Below are positions 1-5,746 of a stretch of 6,150 bases of DNA, piece after piece (within the stretch, counting starts at the first letter, position 1; each line of letters opens with the position of its first letter). This stretch comes from Thalassospiraceae bacterium (lineage in GTDB: Bacteria; Pseudomonadota; Alphaproteobacteria; Rhodospirillales; Magnetovibrionaceae), in contig DAOVVL010000136.1 of NCBI GenBank assembly GCA_030637205.1, forward strand, positions 1-6,150, written 5' to 3'. The position numbers were made by a program, and so were the translations under genes. Below the pieces are notes generated by a model that worked only from the letters and a program-made list of their open reading frames with translations, did no database searches and was not told the DNA's origin.

Positions 1-377
1 AGGTGGTGTTCTATTGGCCGTGGCTGTTGTGGCAAATCGCCAAATCCAACTGGGATGTGGCCAAAACCATTTTAGGTTTCGGCGAACCCATCCACCCCAC
101 CGTCTTCAAGACCCAGGCCAGCCAAGAAAGCGAGCTCGATCAGGTGATCTACGCCAATTCGATCACGCTGACGCCGGGGACCGTCACGCTTTCGGCCGAA
201 AGCGGCAATACGTTTGAGATCCATGCCCTGACCAAAAGTTCACGCCTTGAGCTTGAAACCGGTGAAATGAACCGTCGCTGCGCAGACTTTCACAATGAAC
301 CGGGCATGGGCGAGCTGGAATACGAAGCCACCCACAAGGAAGAGAAAGAAAAAAATAACAAGGGGGCAACGCCATGA
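1..377 (+). CDS. mrpE: Mrp-type Na+/H+ antiporter subunit E (MrpE/MnhE), 5' partial
   Basis: This is the C-terminal part of MrpE, a small subunit of the Mrp cation/proton antiporter complex in the inner membrane. The frame is open to the left edge, so the N-terminal membrane segments are missing; family members are usually about 160 residues and 124 are visible. The GTG at 3 is probably an internal Val, not a start. Visible family signatures are the helix ending YWPWLLWQIAKSNWDVAK and, about 25 residues later, YANSITLTPGTVTL, followed by the soluble domain with HALT. The last 20 or so residues are strongly charged (KEEKEKNNK). The stop overlaps the mrpF start in ATGA. MrpE supports complex assembly and activity in characterised systems; no catalytic role is visible here. 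Identity is secure from motif and position; only the 5' extent is unknown. Confidence 0.93.
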   Translation, partial: VVFYWPWLLWQIAKSNWDVAKTILGFGEPIHPTVFKTQASQESELDQVIYANSITLTPGTVTLSAESGNTFEIHALTKSSRLELETGEMNRRCADFHNEPGMGELEYEATHKEEKEKNNKGATP

Positions 378-664
378 TGTTTGCCGCCGCCGCCCTTGCC
401 GTCTTGATTGCCTTAGGCCTCGCCATGGTGCGTGCGTGCATCGGGCCGACCGTGTTCGATCGTATTCTGGCGATCAACACGGCTGGAACGCTGACCGTTG
501 TGCTGATTTCAGTTTATGGCTTTTTGACCGAGCGCCCGGAATTTCTCGATATTGCGCTGCTCTATGCCCTGATCAATTTTATCGGCACCATCGCGGTGAC
601 CAAGTATGTCAGTTACGAAGGTCTGGGCTATCCCGTTGGCGATCACGATGACGGGGATGTTTGA
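374..664 (+). CDS. mrpF: Mrp-type Na+/H+ antiporter subunit F (MrpF/MnhF)
   Basis: MrpF is a small three-helix subunit of the Mrp antiporter in the inner membrane. The 96 residues match the usual family length of about 90. Hydrophobic segments lie near 3-20, 33-52 and 58-78. The hallmark GPTVFDRILAINT (24-36) includes the conserved Asp29-Arg30, and RPEFLDIALLYALINFIGT (54-72) carries the conserved Asp59; both are diagnostic. The start is ATG 374, which overlaps the mrpE stop and is preceded by a G-rich Shine-Dalgarno (362-366) at 7 bases. A second ATG follows immediately at 377, so the true first residue is uncertain by one codon. The C-terminal tail is short and Asp-rich (DHDDGD). The homologue in archaeal hydrogenase is MbhB. 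Confidence 0.95.
   Translation: MMFAAAALAVLIALGLAMVRACIGPTVFDRILAINTAGTLTVVLISVYGFLTERPEFLDIALLYALINFIGTIAVTKYVSYEGLGYPVGDHDDGDV
653..656 (+). promoter_or_regulatory. Ribosome binding site that decides the mrpG start
   Basis: A GGGG core inside the last codons of mrpF lies 9 bases before ATG 666 but directly touches ATG 657. The spacing favours 666, so mrpG begins one base after the mrpF stop. This is consistent with the other TGACATG junctions in the operon. It is a modest motif, supported mainly by spacing. Confidence 0.5.
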
Positions 665-665
665 C

Positions 666-1076
666 ATGCAATGGGACCAGATCGCAGATGTGTTGAGTTG
701 GATATTTATTTCAGGCGGTGCATTTTTTGCACTAACCGGAACGTTGGGTATTATCCGCTTTCCAGATGTTTTCACCCGCATGCACGGTGCCGGCATGGTC
801 GACACGATGGGCATCGGCCTGATTTTGGTCGGCCTGATGTTCCAGTCCCCCGATGCCATCACGGTCATCAAGCTGGGCCTGATTTTGGTGTTTATCTTTT
901 TCACATCGCCAACCACGTGTTATGCGCTGGCGCGCGCTTCCTTGGCGGCAGGTTTCATGCCGATGAAACCCCGGCAAATTGAAATCATGACCACCCAGCA
1001 CAAAGACGTCGTGGTCGAAAAGAAAGCCGCGAAAAAGAAAAGCAAAGACAAGGAGACCAAGTCATCGAAGACCTGA
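666..1076 (+). CDS. mrpG: Mrp-type Na+/H+ antiporter subunit G (MrpG/MnhG) with Lys-rich tail
   Basis: MrpG is a three-helix inner-membrane subunit of the antiporter (MbhC equivalent). Numbering from ATG 666 gives 136 residues. Membrane segments lie near 10-30, 47-59 and 66-80. Family signatures are GTLGIIRFPDVFTRMH (25-40) and FFTSPTTCYALARA (78-91). I chose 666 because GGGG at 653-656 sits 9 bases upstream and the mrpF stop ends at 664; the ATG at 657 abuts that G run, and the open frame back to 606 lies inside mrpF. From about residue 101 the protein departs from the usual core: residues 113-135 contain ten lysines and several Ser/Asp/Glu, probably a flexible cytoplasmic tail. That tail is longer than in most MrpG proteins I recall. 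The rest is a typical, confident assignment. Confidence 0.93.
   Translation: MQWDQIADVLSWIFISGGAFFALTGTLGIIRFPDVFTRMHGAGMVDTMGIGLILVGLMFQSPDAITVIKLGLILVFIFFTSPTTCYALARASLAAGFMPMKPRQIEIMTTQHKDVVVEKKAAKKKSKDKETKSSKT
1050..1055 (+). promoter_or_regulatory. Strong Shine-Dalgarno AAGGAG before the MrpA C-terminal gene
   Basis: AAGGAG is the best ribosome binding site in this region and lies inside the Lys-rich end of mrpG. It serves the next gene, but no ATG, GTG or TTG occurs at normal spacing. The in-frame codons are GTC at 1061 (5 bases away), ATC at 1064 (8 bases) and CTG at 1073 (17 bases). The first conventional start, TTG 1088, is 32 bases away. Confidence 0.7.
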
Positions 1077-1087
1077 TCATCATTGTC

Positions 1088-1627
1088 TTGCTGGTTTTCA
1101 TGGCGGTCACAGCCGTGTTCATGTTGTGGCTCAGGGATCTGGTCGCCGTGATCATGCTGAGCGGAATTTATTCGCTGTTCGCTGCCATGATCTATGTGGT
1201 GATGGATGCCGTGGACGTGGCCTTTACCGAAGCCGCGGTGGGTGCCGGGGTTGCAACGGTGTTGATGCTGGGCACCTTGGCGCTAACGCGGCAGGGCACA
1301 GAAAAAGTGCATAAAACTATTTCGTGGGGGCCGCTCAGTCTGGTGTTGGTGACGGGCGCGGTCCTGATATACGGCACGCTGGATATGCCGCGTTATGGCG
1401 ATCCCAATGCGCCGGTCCACAGCCACGTGGCGCCGCGCTACATTGAAAGATCAGCAAGCGAGGTTGGCCCACCCAACATCGTGACTTCGGTGCTGGCCAG
1501 CTATCGTGGCTATGACACGCTGGGTGAAACGGCGGTGGTCTTTACCGCTGCAATCGGTGTGCTGGTTATTCTGGGGCGACGCAATCGCCGCCAACGTAAA
1601 AAGGCAAAGCGGGAGGATGCGACATGA
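1088..1627 (+). CDS. Detached MrpA C-terminal subunit (DUF4040/MbhD plus MbhE domains)
   Basis: In classical Mrp operons these domains form the C-terminal third of MrpA; here, as in archaeal Mbh, they are a separate protein placed between G and B. Numbering from TTG 1088 (179 residues), the MbhD-like part (about 1-68) has LWLRDLVAVIMLSGIYSL and VDVAFTEAAVGAGVATVL (42-59), with the conserved Asp43 and Glu48. The MbhE-like part (about 80-163) has NIVTSVLASYRGYDTLGET (130-148) followed by a last helix. The tail is strongly basic (RRNRRQRKKAKRE). The acidic membrane residues are thought to take part in cation or proton handling in this family. The start is doubtful: the frame continues upstream as VIEDLIIIV, which completes the first helix, and the Shine-Dalgarno at 1050-1055 points to 1061-1073 rather than 1088. 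The likely real length is 184-188 residues. The stop overlaps mrpB in ATGA. Confidence 0.88.
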   Translation: MLVFMAVTAVFMLWLRDLVAVIMLSGIYSLFAAMIYVVMDAVDVAFTEAAVGAGVATVLMLGTLALTRQGTEKVHKTISWGPLSLVLVTGAVLIYGTLDMPRYGDPNAPVHSHVAPRYIERSASEVGPPNIVTSVLASYRGYDTLGETAVVFTAAIGVLVILGRRNRRQRKKAKREDAT

Positions 1628-2097
1628 TGCATCAAAAATCCGTTTTGCGGGTGGTGTCCAAGCTGCTGATCCCGCCTATTTTGCTGTTCGCGCTGTACGT
1701 TCAGTTTCATGGTGACTTCGGCCCCGGTGGGGGCTTTCAGGCGGGCGTGATCTTTGCCGCCGGTTTCATCCTGTATGCGCTGATCTTTGGCGTTGCTTCG
1801 GCCCGGCGCGTGATACCGGCAGCGGCCACCCGTGCGCTTTTGTCATTGGGCGTGCTGCTGTATGCCGGGACCGGGGTCGCTTCCATGTTGATGGGTGCCG
1901 AGTTCCTGAATTATTCGGTGCTGGCAGCAACGCCATTGGCCGGGCAGCATTTAGGGATTTTACTGGTGGAACTCGGCGTCGGCATGACGGTCACCGGGGC
2001 CATGGTTACCATCTTTTATACCTTTGCCGCCCAGCCCGGCGGCGATGAACTTCCCCGCAACAAACAAAACAATCCCGATGAGGGCGCGAAAACATGA
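1624..2097 (+). CDS. mrpB: Mrp-type Na+/H+ antiporter subunit B (MrpB/MnhB)
   Basis: MrpB is a four-helix inner-membrane subunit of the antiporter (MbhF equivalent). Its 157 residues fit the stand-alone MrpB length. The signature QFHGDFGPGGGFQAGVIFA (27-45) follows the first helix (about 11-27), with Pro17-Pro18 inside that helix. Further helices lie near 40-58, 71-90 and 108-134, the last holding the conserved LLVELGVGMTVTGAM with Glu116. A polar, Asn/Lys/Glu-rich tail of about 20 residues ends the protein. The start ATG 1624 overlaps the preceding stop and has GGGAGG (1611-1616) 7 bases upstream; a second ATG at 1627 is possible. In characterised complexes MrpB lies next to the MrpA C-terminal helices, which matches the gene adjacency here. 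Confidence 0.95.
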   Translation: MMHQKSVLRVVSKLLIPPILLFALYVQFHGDFGPGGGFQAGVIFAAGFILYALIFGVASARRVIPAAATRALLSLGVLLYAGTGVASMLMGAEFLNYSVLAATPLAGQHLGILLVELGVGMTVTGAMVTIFYTFAAQPGGDELPRNKQNNPDEGAKT

Positions 2098-2474
2098 GCG
2101 ACGTCTTCCCCGGCCTGTTGAATTACTGGATCGCCATTGTTTTAATGATGGTCGGCTTTTACATCGTGATCGCGCAAGGCAATTTGATTAAAAAAATTGT
2201 CGGCTTGAACATCTTTCAGGTGGCGGTATTTGTTTTTTACATCTCGATGGGCAAAGTCAAAGGTGGCACCGCACCCATTCTGGGTGAAGGCATCGATGTG
2301 TATTCCAACCCCCTTCCCCATTTTTTGATCCTGACCGCCATTGTGGTGGGCGTTGCCACCACATCGCTGGCGTTGGCGTTGATCGTTCGCATCAACACAT
2401 CGTTTGGCACCATCGAAGAAGACGAAATCCTTGAACTTGAACACGCTGATGACGCAAAAGAGGAAACGTCTTAA
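2094..2474 (+). CDS. mrpC: Mrp-type Na+/H+ antiporter subunit C (MrpC/MnhC, NuoK-like)
   Basis: MrpC is a three-helix subunit homologous to NuoK of complex I and to MbhG. The 126 residues fit the family. Helices lie near 10-28, 33-52 and 75-99. Family motifs are QGNLIKKIVGLNIFQVAV (28-45) and NPLPHFLILTAIVVGVATTS (72-91), the latter highly diagnostic. The C-terminal tail from about residue 107 is strongly acidic (EEDEILELEHADDAKEE), in contrast to the basic tails of the G and A' proteins. The start ATG 2094 shares ATGA with the mrpB stop and has GAGGG at 2080-2084, 9 bases away. Its neighbours B upstream and D downstream are in the canonical order, so the assignment is secure. Confidence 0.95.
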   Translation: MSDVFPGLLNYWIAIVLMMVGFYIVIAQGNLIKKIVGLNIFQVAVFVFYISMGKVKGGTAPILGEGIDVYSNPLPHFLILTAIVVGVATTSLALALIVRINTSFGTIEEDEILELEHADDAKEETS

Positions 2475-3959
2475 ATGACCGATGCCTCTAACCCGCTGTT
2501 GATCCTGCTTGTGATCTTGCCGTTAATGGCGGCGCCCGTGTGCGTATTGATGCGCAACGCGGTGGCCGCGTGGTCGTTGTCCCTGGTCGTGGCGTGGGCG
2601 GTGCTGGGCATTTCGATCAAGTTGTTGATGGAACTGAACACGACCCCAACCATGTACTATCGCATTGGCGGCTGGGATGCACCGTGGGGCATTGAATATG
2701 TGCTTGACCCGGTGGGTGGCTTTGTCATTTTGATCGTCGCCGTGATCGGTGCGCTTTCGATGACCTATGCCAAGGCCAGCATAGAAAAAGAAATTCCATC
2801 TGAACGCATCTATCTGTTTTACGCCATGATGATGTTGTGCCTGTCTGGCCTGTTGGGCATTGCCATCACGGGAGATGCGTTCAACCTGTTTGTGTTTTTG
2901 GAAATTTCATCGCTTTCATCGTACGTGTTGATATCGCTGGGCCGTGACCGCCGGGCGTTGAGCAGTGCGTTCAAGTATCTGGTCATGGGCACCATTGGCG
3001 CCACGTTCTACATCATCGGCGTTGGCATGATGTACATGATGACGGGCACGCTCAACATGGCGGACCTTTCAACCATCCTGCCGACCATTGCAGATACCCG
3101 CACCATAATGGCGGCGCTGGCGTTTTTGACCGTTGGCATCTCGCTGAAACTTGCCCTGTTTCCACTGCACATGTGGTTGCCCGGGGCGTACGCGTTTGCG
3201 CCATCGGTGGTGACGGTGTTTTTAGCCGCAACGGCGACCAAGGTTTCGCTATATGTGTTGCTGAGAATCTTTTACACCGTGTTTGGCAATGTCGATGTGT
3301 TCGCCACCTTCCCCATACAGCCGCTGTTGATGACCATGGCGCTGGCCGCCATGTTTGTCGCCAGTCTTGCCGCCATCTGGCAACACAACATCAAGCGCAT
3401 GTTGGCCTATTCATCCGTGGCGCAAATCGGTTACATGGTGCTGGGCGTCGCCATTGCATCCGAAGCAGGCTTGACCGGCGGCATTTTGCATCTGTTCAAT
3501 CACGCGCTGATGAAAGGTGCGTTGTTCATGGCGGTCGGCGCGATGGTATTTGCCACCGGCGCCGTGACGCTCAAGGATCTGGAAGGCATGGGCCGACGTA
3601 TGCCGCTGGTGATGGCAGCCTTTGTGGTCGGCGGTTTAAGTTTGATCGGGGTGCCGCTAACAGTCGGCTTCGTGAGCAAATGGGTTTTGGTATCGGCCGC
3701 GCTTGACGCCGGCATGTGGCCGCTGGCGGCGCTGATCCTGGCATCGTCATTGTTGGCCATCGTTTATGTGTGGCGCGTGGTCGAAGTCGCCTACCTGCGC
3801 CCGGTCCCCGAAGGTGCACCCGCACCCGCACAAGTCCCGCTTTCCATGCTGTTGCCGATGTGGGCGCTGGCCCTGATGACCCTGTGGTTTGGCATCAATG
3901 CGACCTTAAGCACAGATTTGGCAACTCAGGCCGCGCGCAACTTAATGGGGGGCTTGTGA
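2475..3959 (+). CDS. mrpD: Mrp-type Na+/H+ antiporter subunit D (MrpD/MnhD), channel-type subunit
   Basis: MrpD belongs to the proton-translocating NuoL/M/N superfamily, with about 14 predicted membrane helices; 494 residues is full length. Core residues are present. Glu143 lies in FNLFVFLEISSLSSY (equivalent to the essential TM5 Glu of MrpD). Lys167 lies in SAFKYLVMGTIG, and Lys225 in GISLKLALFPLHMWLPGAY (equivalent to the essential TM7 Lys). Lys256 lies in TATKVSLYVLLR. His339 with Lys347 lies in ILHLFNHALMKGALF, and Lys402 in VGFVSKWVL. These form the axial charged chain expected for proton passage. The ATG directly abuts the mrpC stop (TAA-ATG), with AAGAGGA at 2458-2464. The position after C and motif details such as APSVVTVFLAATATKVSLY favour true MrpD over the paralogue downstream. 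Nothing is missing, so it is probably functional. Confidence 0.94.
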   Translation: MTDASNPLLILLVILPLMAAPVCVLMRNAVAAWSLSLVVAWAVLGISIKLLMELNTTPTMYYRIGGWDAPWGIEYVLDPVGGFVILIVAVIGALSMTYAKASIEKEIPSERIYLFYAMMMLCLSGLLGIAITGDAFNLFVFLEISSLSSYVLISLGRDRRALSSAFKYLVMGTIGATFYIIGVGMMYMMTGTLNMADLSTILPTIADTRTIMAALAFLTVGISLKLALFPLHMWLPGAYAFAPSVVTVFLAATATKVSLYVLLRIFYTVFGNVDVFATFPIQPLLMTMALAAMFVASLAAIWQHNIKRMLAYSSVAQIGYMVLGVAIASEAGLTGGILHLFNHALMKGALFMAVGAMVFATGAVTLKDLEGMGRRMPLVMAAFVVGGLSLIGVPLTVGFVSKWVLVSAALDAGMWPLAALILASSLLAIVYVWRVVEVAYLRPVPEGAPAPAQVPLSMLLPMWALALMTLWFGINATLSTDLATQAARNLMGGL

Positions 3960-3960
3960 C

Positions 3961-5454
3961 ATGTTAAGCGCCCCCGATGCCATTTTGGCCGCGATCTTGC
4001 TTCCGCTGGTGGGCGGTGCGGGCGTGGTTTTGTTTGGCGAGCGCCACCGAAACCTGCGCGAAGCCGTAACGTTGGTGACCGGCGCGGTCTTGTTTGTAAT
4101 CGTTGCTTCGCTGACAGCGGACATCATCAATGGTGCGCGCCCAAGCCTGATTGCCTATGAAATGATGGCGGGCCTTGAGATCAAGTTCACCGTGGAACCG
4201 TTGGGGCAGATTTTTGCACTGGTGGCCAGCGGCCTGTGGATTGTCAATTCCATCTATTCCATCGGCTATATGCGCGGCAATGCGGAAAAAAACCAGACGC
4301 GCTTTTATTTGTGTTTCACCATCGCCATCGCCAGTTCCATCGGCATCGCGTATGCCGGAAACATGCTGACGCTGTTTGTATTTTACGAGGCGCTGACGCT
4401 TTCGACCTATCCGCTGGTCACCCATTCAGGCAAACCCGAAGCGCGTTCCGGCGGACGGGTCTATCTCGGCATTTTGATGGCGACGTCTATCGGCCTGTTG
4501 TTTTTAGGATTACTGTGGACGCTCAACATCGCCGGCACGCTGGACTTCACGCCCGGCGGCATCCTTGCAGGCAAAGCCGAAGGCCCCATCGTTGGGGTGC
4601 TGTTGTTCCTTTACATGTTCGGCATTGGTAAAGCGGCCCTGATGCCGGTGCATCGCTGGTTGCCCGCCGCCATGGTGGCACCGACGCCGGTGTCGGCACT
4701 GCTGCACGCGGTTGCCGTGGTCAAGGCGGGTGTGTTCTCTGTTGTAAAAGTCCTCGTCTATATATTTGGCCTCGATTTCCTCAACGACGCTACTGCGGAT
4801 AACTGGCTGATCTATATCGCGGGCTATACCATTATTGCGGCGTCGATCATTGCGCTGAGGCAAGACAATTTAAAGCGGCGACTGGCCTATTCCACCATCA
4901 GCCAGCTTTCGTATGTGATTTTGGCCGCAGCCATCCTCGCCCCCATTTCCATGATCGGTGCCGCCATGCACATCGCGGCCCATGCGTTTGGCAAGATCAC
5001 ATTGTTTTTTGCCGCCGGTTCCATCTATACCGCCGCACACAAAACCGAGGTCAGCCAGTTAAATGGCATCGGGCGACGAATGCCGTGGACCATGACGGCC
5101 TTTGCCATCGGTGCGCTTTCAATGATCGGCCTGCCGCCCACCGCCGGGTTCGTTTCCAAATGGTACATCCTGAGCGGCGCGCTTGAGACCCAACAGATGT
5201 TTGCCGTGGGCGTGATTATACTTTCAACGCTGCTGAACGCGGCCTATTTCCTGCCCATTGTTTATGTCGCGTTTTTTAAAGCCGAAACCAAAGTGGACGG
5301 CCATGCCCACGTTGATCACGGCGAAGCGCCGCTGGGCGTGGTGATCGCGCTATCCTTAACCGCACTGGGCACTGTCGCGCTGTTCTTTTTTCCCGACATA
5401 CCGCTGGGCCTGGCGCAATCCATGATGGCCCCAGAAATAATGGGAGCGCGCTGA
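3961..5454 (+). CDS. Second channel-type subunit, NuoL/MrpA-N-like (MrpD family paralogue)
   Basis: This 497-residue, about 14-helix protein is of the NuoL/MrpA/MrpD family. It resembles the N-terminal two thirds of MrpA/NuoL more than its neighbour does: VAPTPVSALLHAVAVVKAGV (239-258) is the NuoL/MrpA form of the TM7-TM8 motif. Channel residues visible are Glu143 (MLTLFVFYEALTLSTY), Lys224 and His231 (GIGKAALMPVHRWLPAAM), His249 and Lys255, His337/His341 and Lys345 (MHIAAHAFGKITLFF), and Lys400 (GFVSKWYIL). Where MrpD has Lys167 this protein has Arg166 (GGRVYLG). It lacks any MrpA C-terminal extension; that part is the separate gene at 1088-1627, so the two may together replace MrpA. A His-rich loop (DGHAHVDHGE, 446-455) precedes the last helix. 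The start follows TGACATG, with a G run (3947-3952) at 8 bases. Database names would vary (subunit D, subunit A, NuoL-like). Confidence 0.87.
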   Translation: MLSAPDAILAAILLPLVGGAGVVLFGERHRNLREAVTLVTGAVLFVIVASLTADIINGARPSLIAYEMMAGLEIKFTVEPLGQIFALVASGLWIVNSIYSIGYMRGNAEKNQTRFYLCFTIAIASSIGIAYAGNMLTLFVFYEALTLSTYPLVTHSGKPEARSGGRVYLGILMATSIGLLFLGLLWTLNIAGTLDFTPGGILAGKAEGPIVGVLLFLYMFGIGKAALMPVHRWLPAAMVAPTPVSALLHAVAVVKAGVFSVVKVLVYIFGLDFLNDATADNWLIYIAGYTIIAASIIALRQDNLKRRLAYSTISQLSYVILAAAILAPISMIGAAMHIAAHAFGKITLFFAAGSIYTAAHKTEVSQLNGIGRRMPWTMTAFAIGALSMIGLPPTAGFVSKWYILSGALETQQMFAVGVIILSTLLNAAYFLPIVYVAFFKAETKVDGHAHVDHGEAPLGVVIALSLTALGTVALFFFPDIPLGLAQSMMAPEIMGAR

Positions 5455-5455
5455 C

Positions 5456-5746
5456 ATGGCTGATGCGGAAAAAATTACAGTGAAAAAAGTCACCCCACCG
5501 ACCAAGCCACAAGACATGCACTGGCTGGTGCGGCCCAAGACCATCAAGGGGCTTTGGCTGGGCGGCATTTTGCTTTTAGGCCTAATGGTATGGATGAGCG
5601 CCTACGCGCATCCCCACGTAACGTTCGGCATCGAAGGCACGTTTGCATTTTTTGCATGGTACGGGTTTGTGACCTGCATTTTGATGGTGGTGGGTGCCAA
5701 GGTGCTGGGCATGGTCTTGAAGCGGAAGGACACATACTATGACTGA
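5456..5746 (+). CDS. Small two-helix membrane protein of unknown function, Mrp-operon associated
   Basis: I do not recognise a named family. It has 96 residues: a polar, Lys-rich N-terminus (1-20), then WLVRPKTIKGLWLGG leading into a first helix (about 32-50). A short loop follows with His52, His54 and Glu60, then a second helix (about 61-88), ending KRKDTYYD. The basic N-terminus suggests cytoplasmic termini and a periplasmic hairpin loop. It is real by context: TGACATG junction with the previous gene, GGGAG (5442-5446) 9 bases before the ATG, an 8-base overlap with the next gene, and unbroken coding character. Its position between two channel-type subunits suggests an accessory or linking subunit, by analogy with small unassigned proteins such as MbhI of archaeal complexes; that is inference. 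The tail ending in DTYYD recalls C-termini of small proteins I associate with such operons, but only from memory. Confidence 0.75.
   Translation: MADAEKITVKKVTPPTKPQDMHWLVRPKTIKGLWLGGILLLGLMVWMSAYAHPHVTFGIEGTFAFFAWYGFVTCILMVVGAKVLGMVLKRKDTYYD

Noticed and set aside
606..665. An earlier mrpG start inside mrpF
   Set aside because: The extra residues do not resemble MrpG, which normally begins just before its first helix, and the ribosome binding site spacing fits 666.
509..916. A 135-codon minus-strand frame spanning mrpF and mrpG
   Set aside because: Both plus-strand genes are clear family members. The antisense product has no domain features.
3173..3706. A 177-codon open frame on the plus strand inside mrpD
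   Set aside because: It is in another frame of a gene whose motifs are intact throughout. Its product is Arg/His/Cys-rich with no recognisable pattern.
3964..4425. A 153-codon open frame on the minus strand
   Set aside because: It lies fully opposite the conserved 497-residue channel subunit. Its translation is polar, rich in His/Gln/Arg/Asp, with no membrane or domain signature and no good ribosome binding site; it is a shadow of GC-biased coding.
2475..5454. The large genes as part of a NADH dehydrogenase (Nuo) operon
   Set aside because: MrpE, F, G and B have no counterparts in standard Nuo operons and no Nuo peripheral subunit is present, so an Mrp-type antiporter is the better reading.
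2475..5454. Recent tandem duplication of the two large subunits
   Set aside because: Only superfamily core motifs match; TM7-TM8 motifs and loops differ widely, so they are ancient paralogues.
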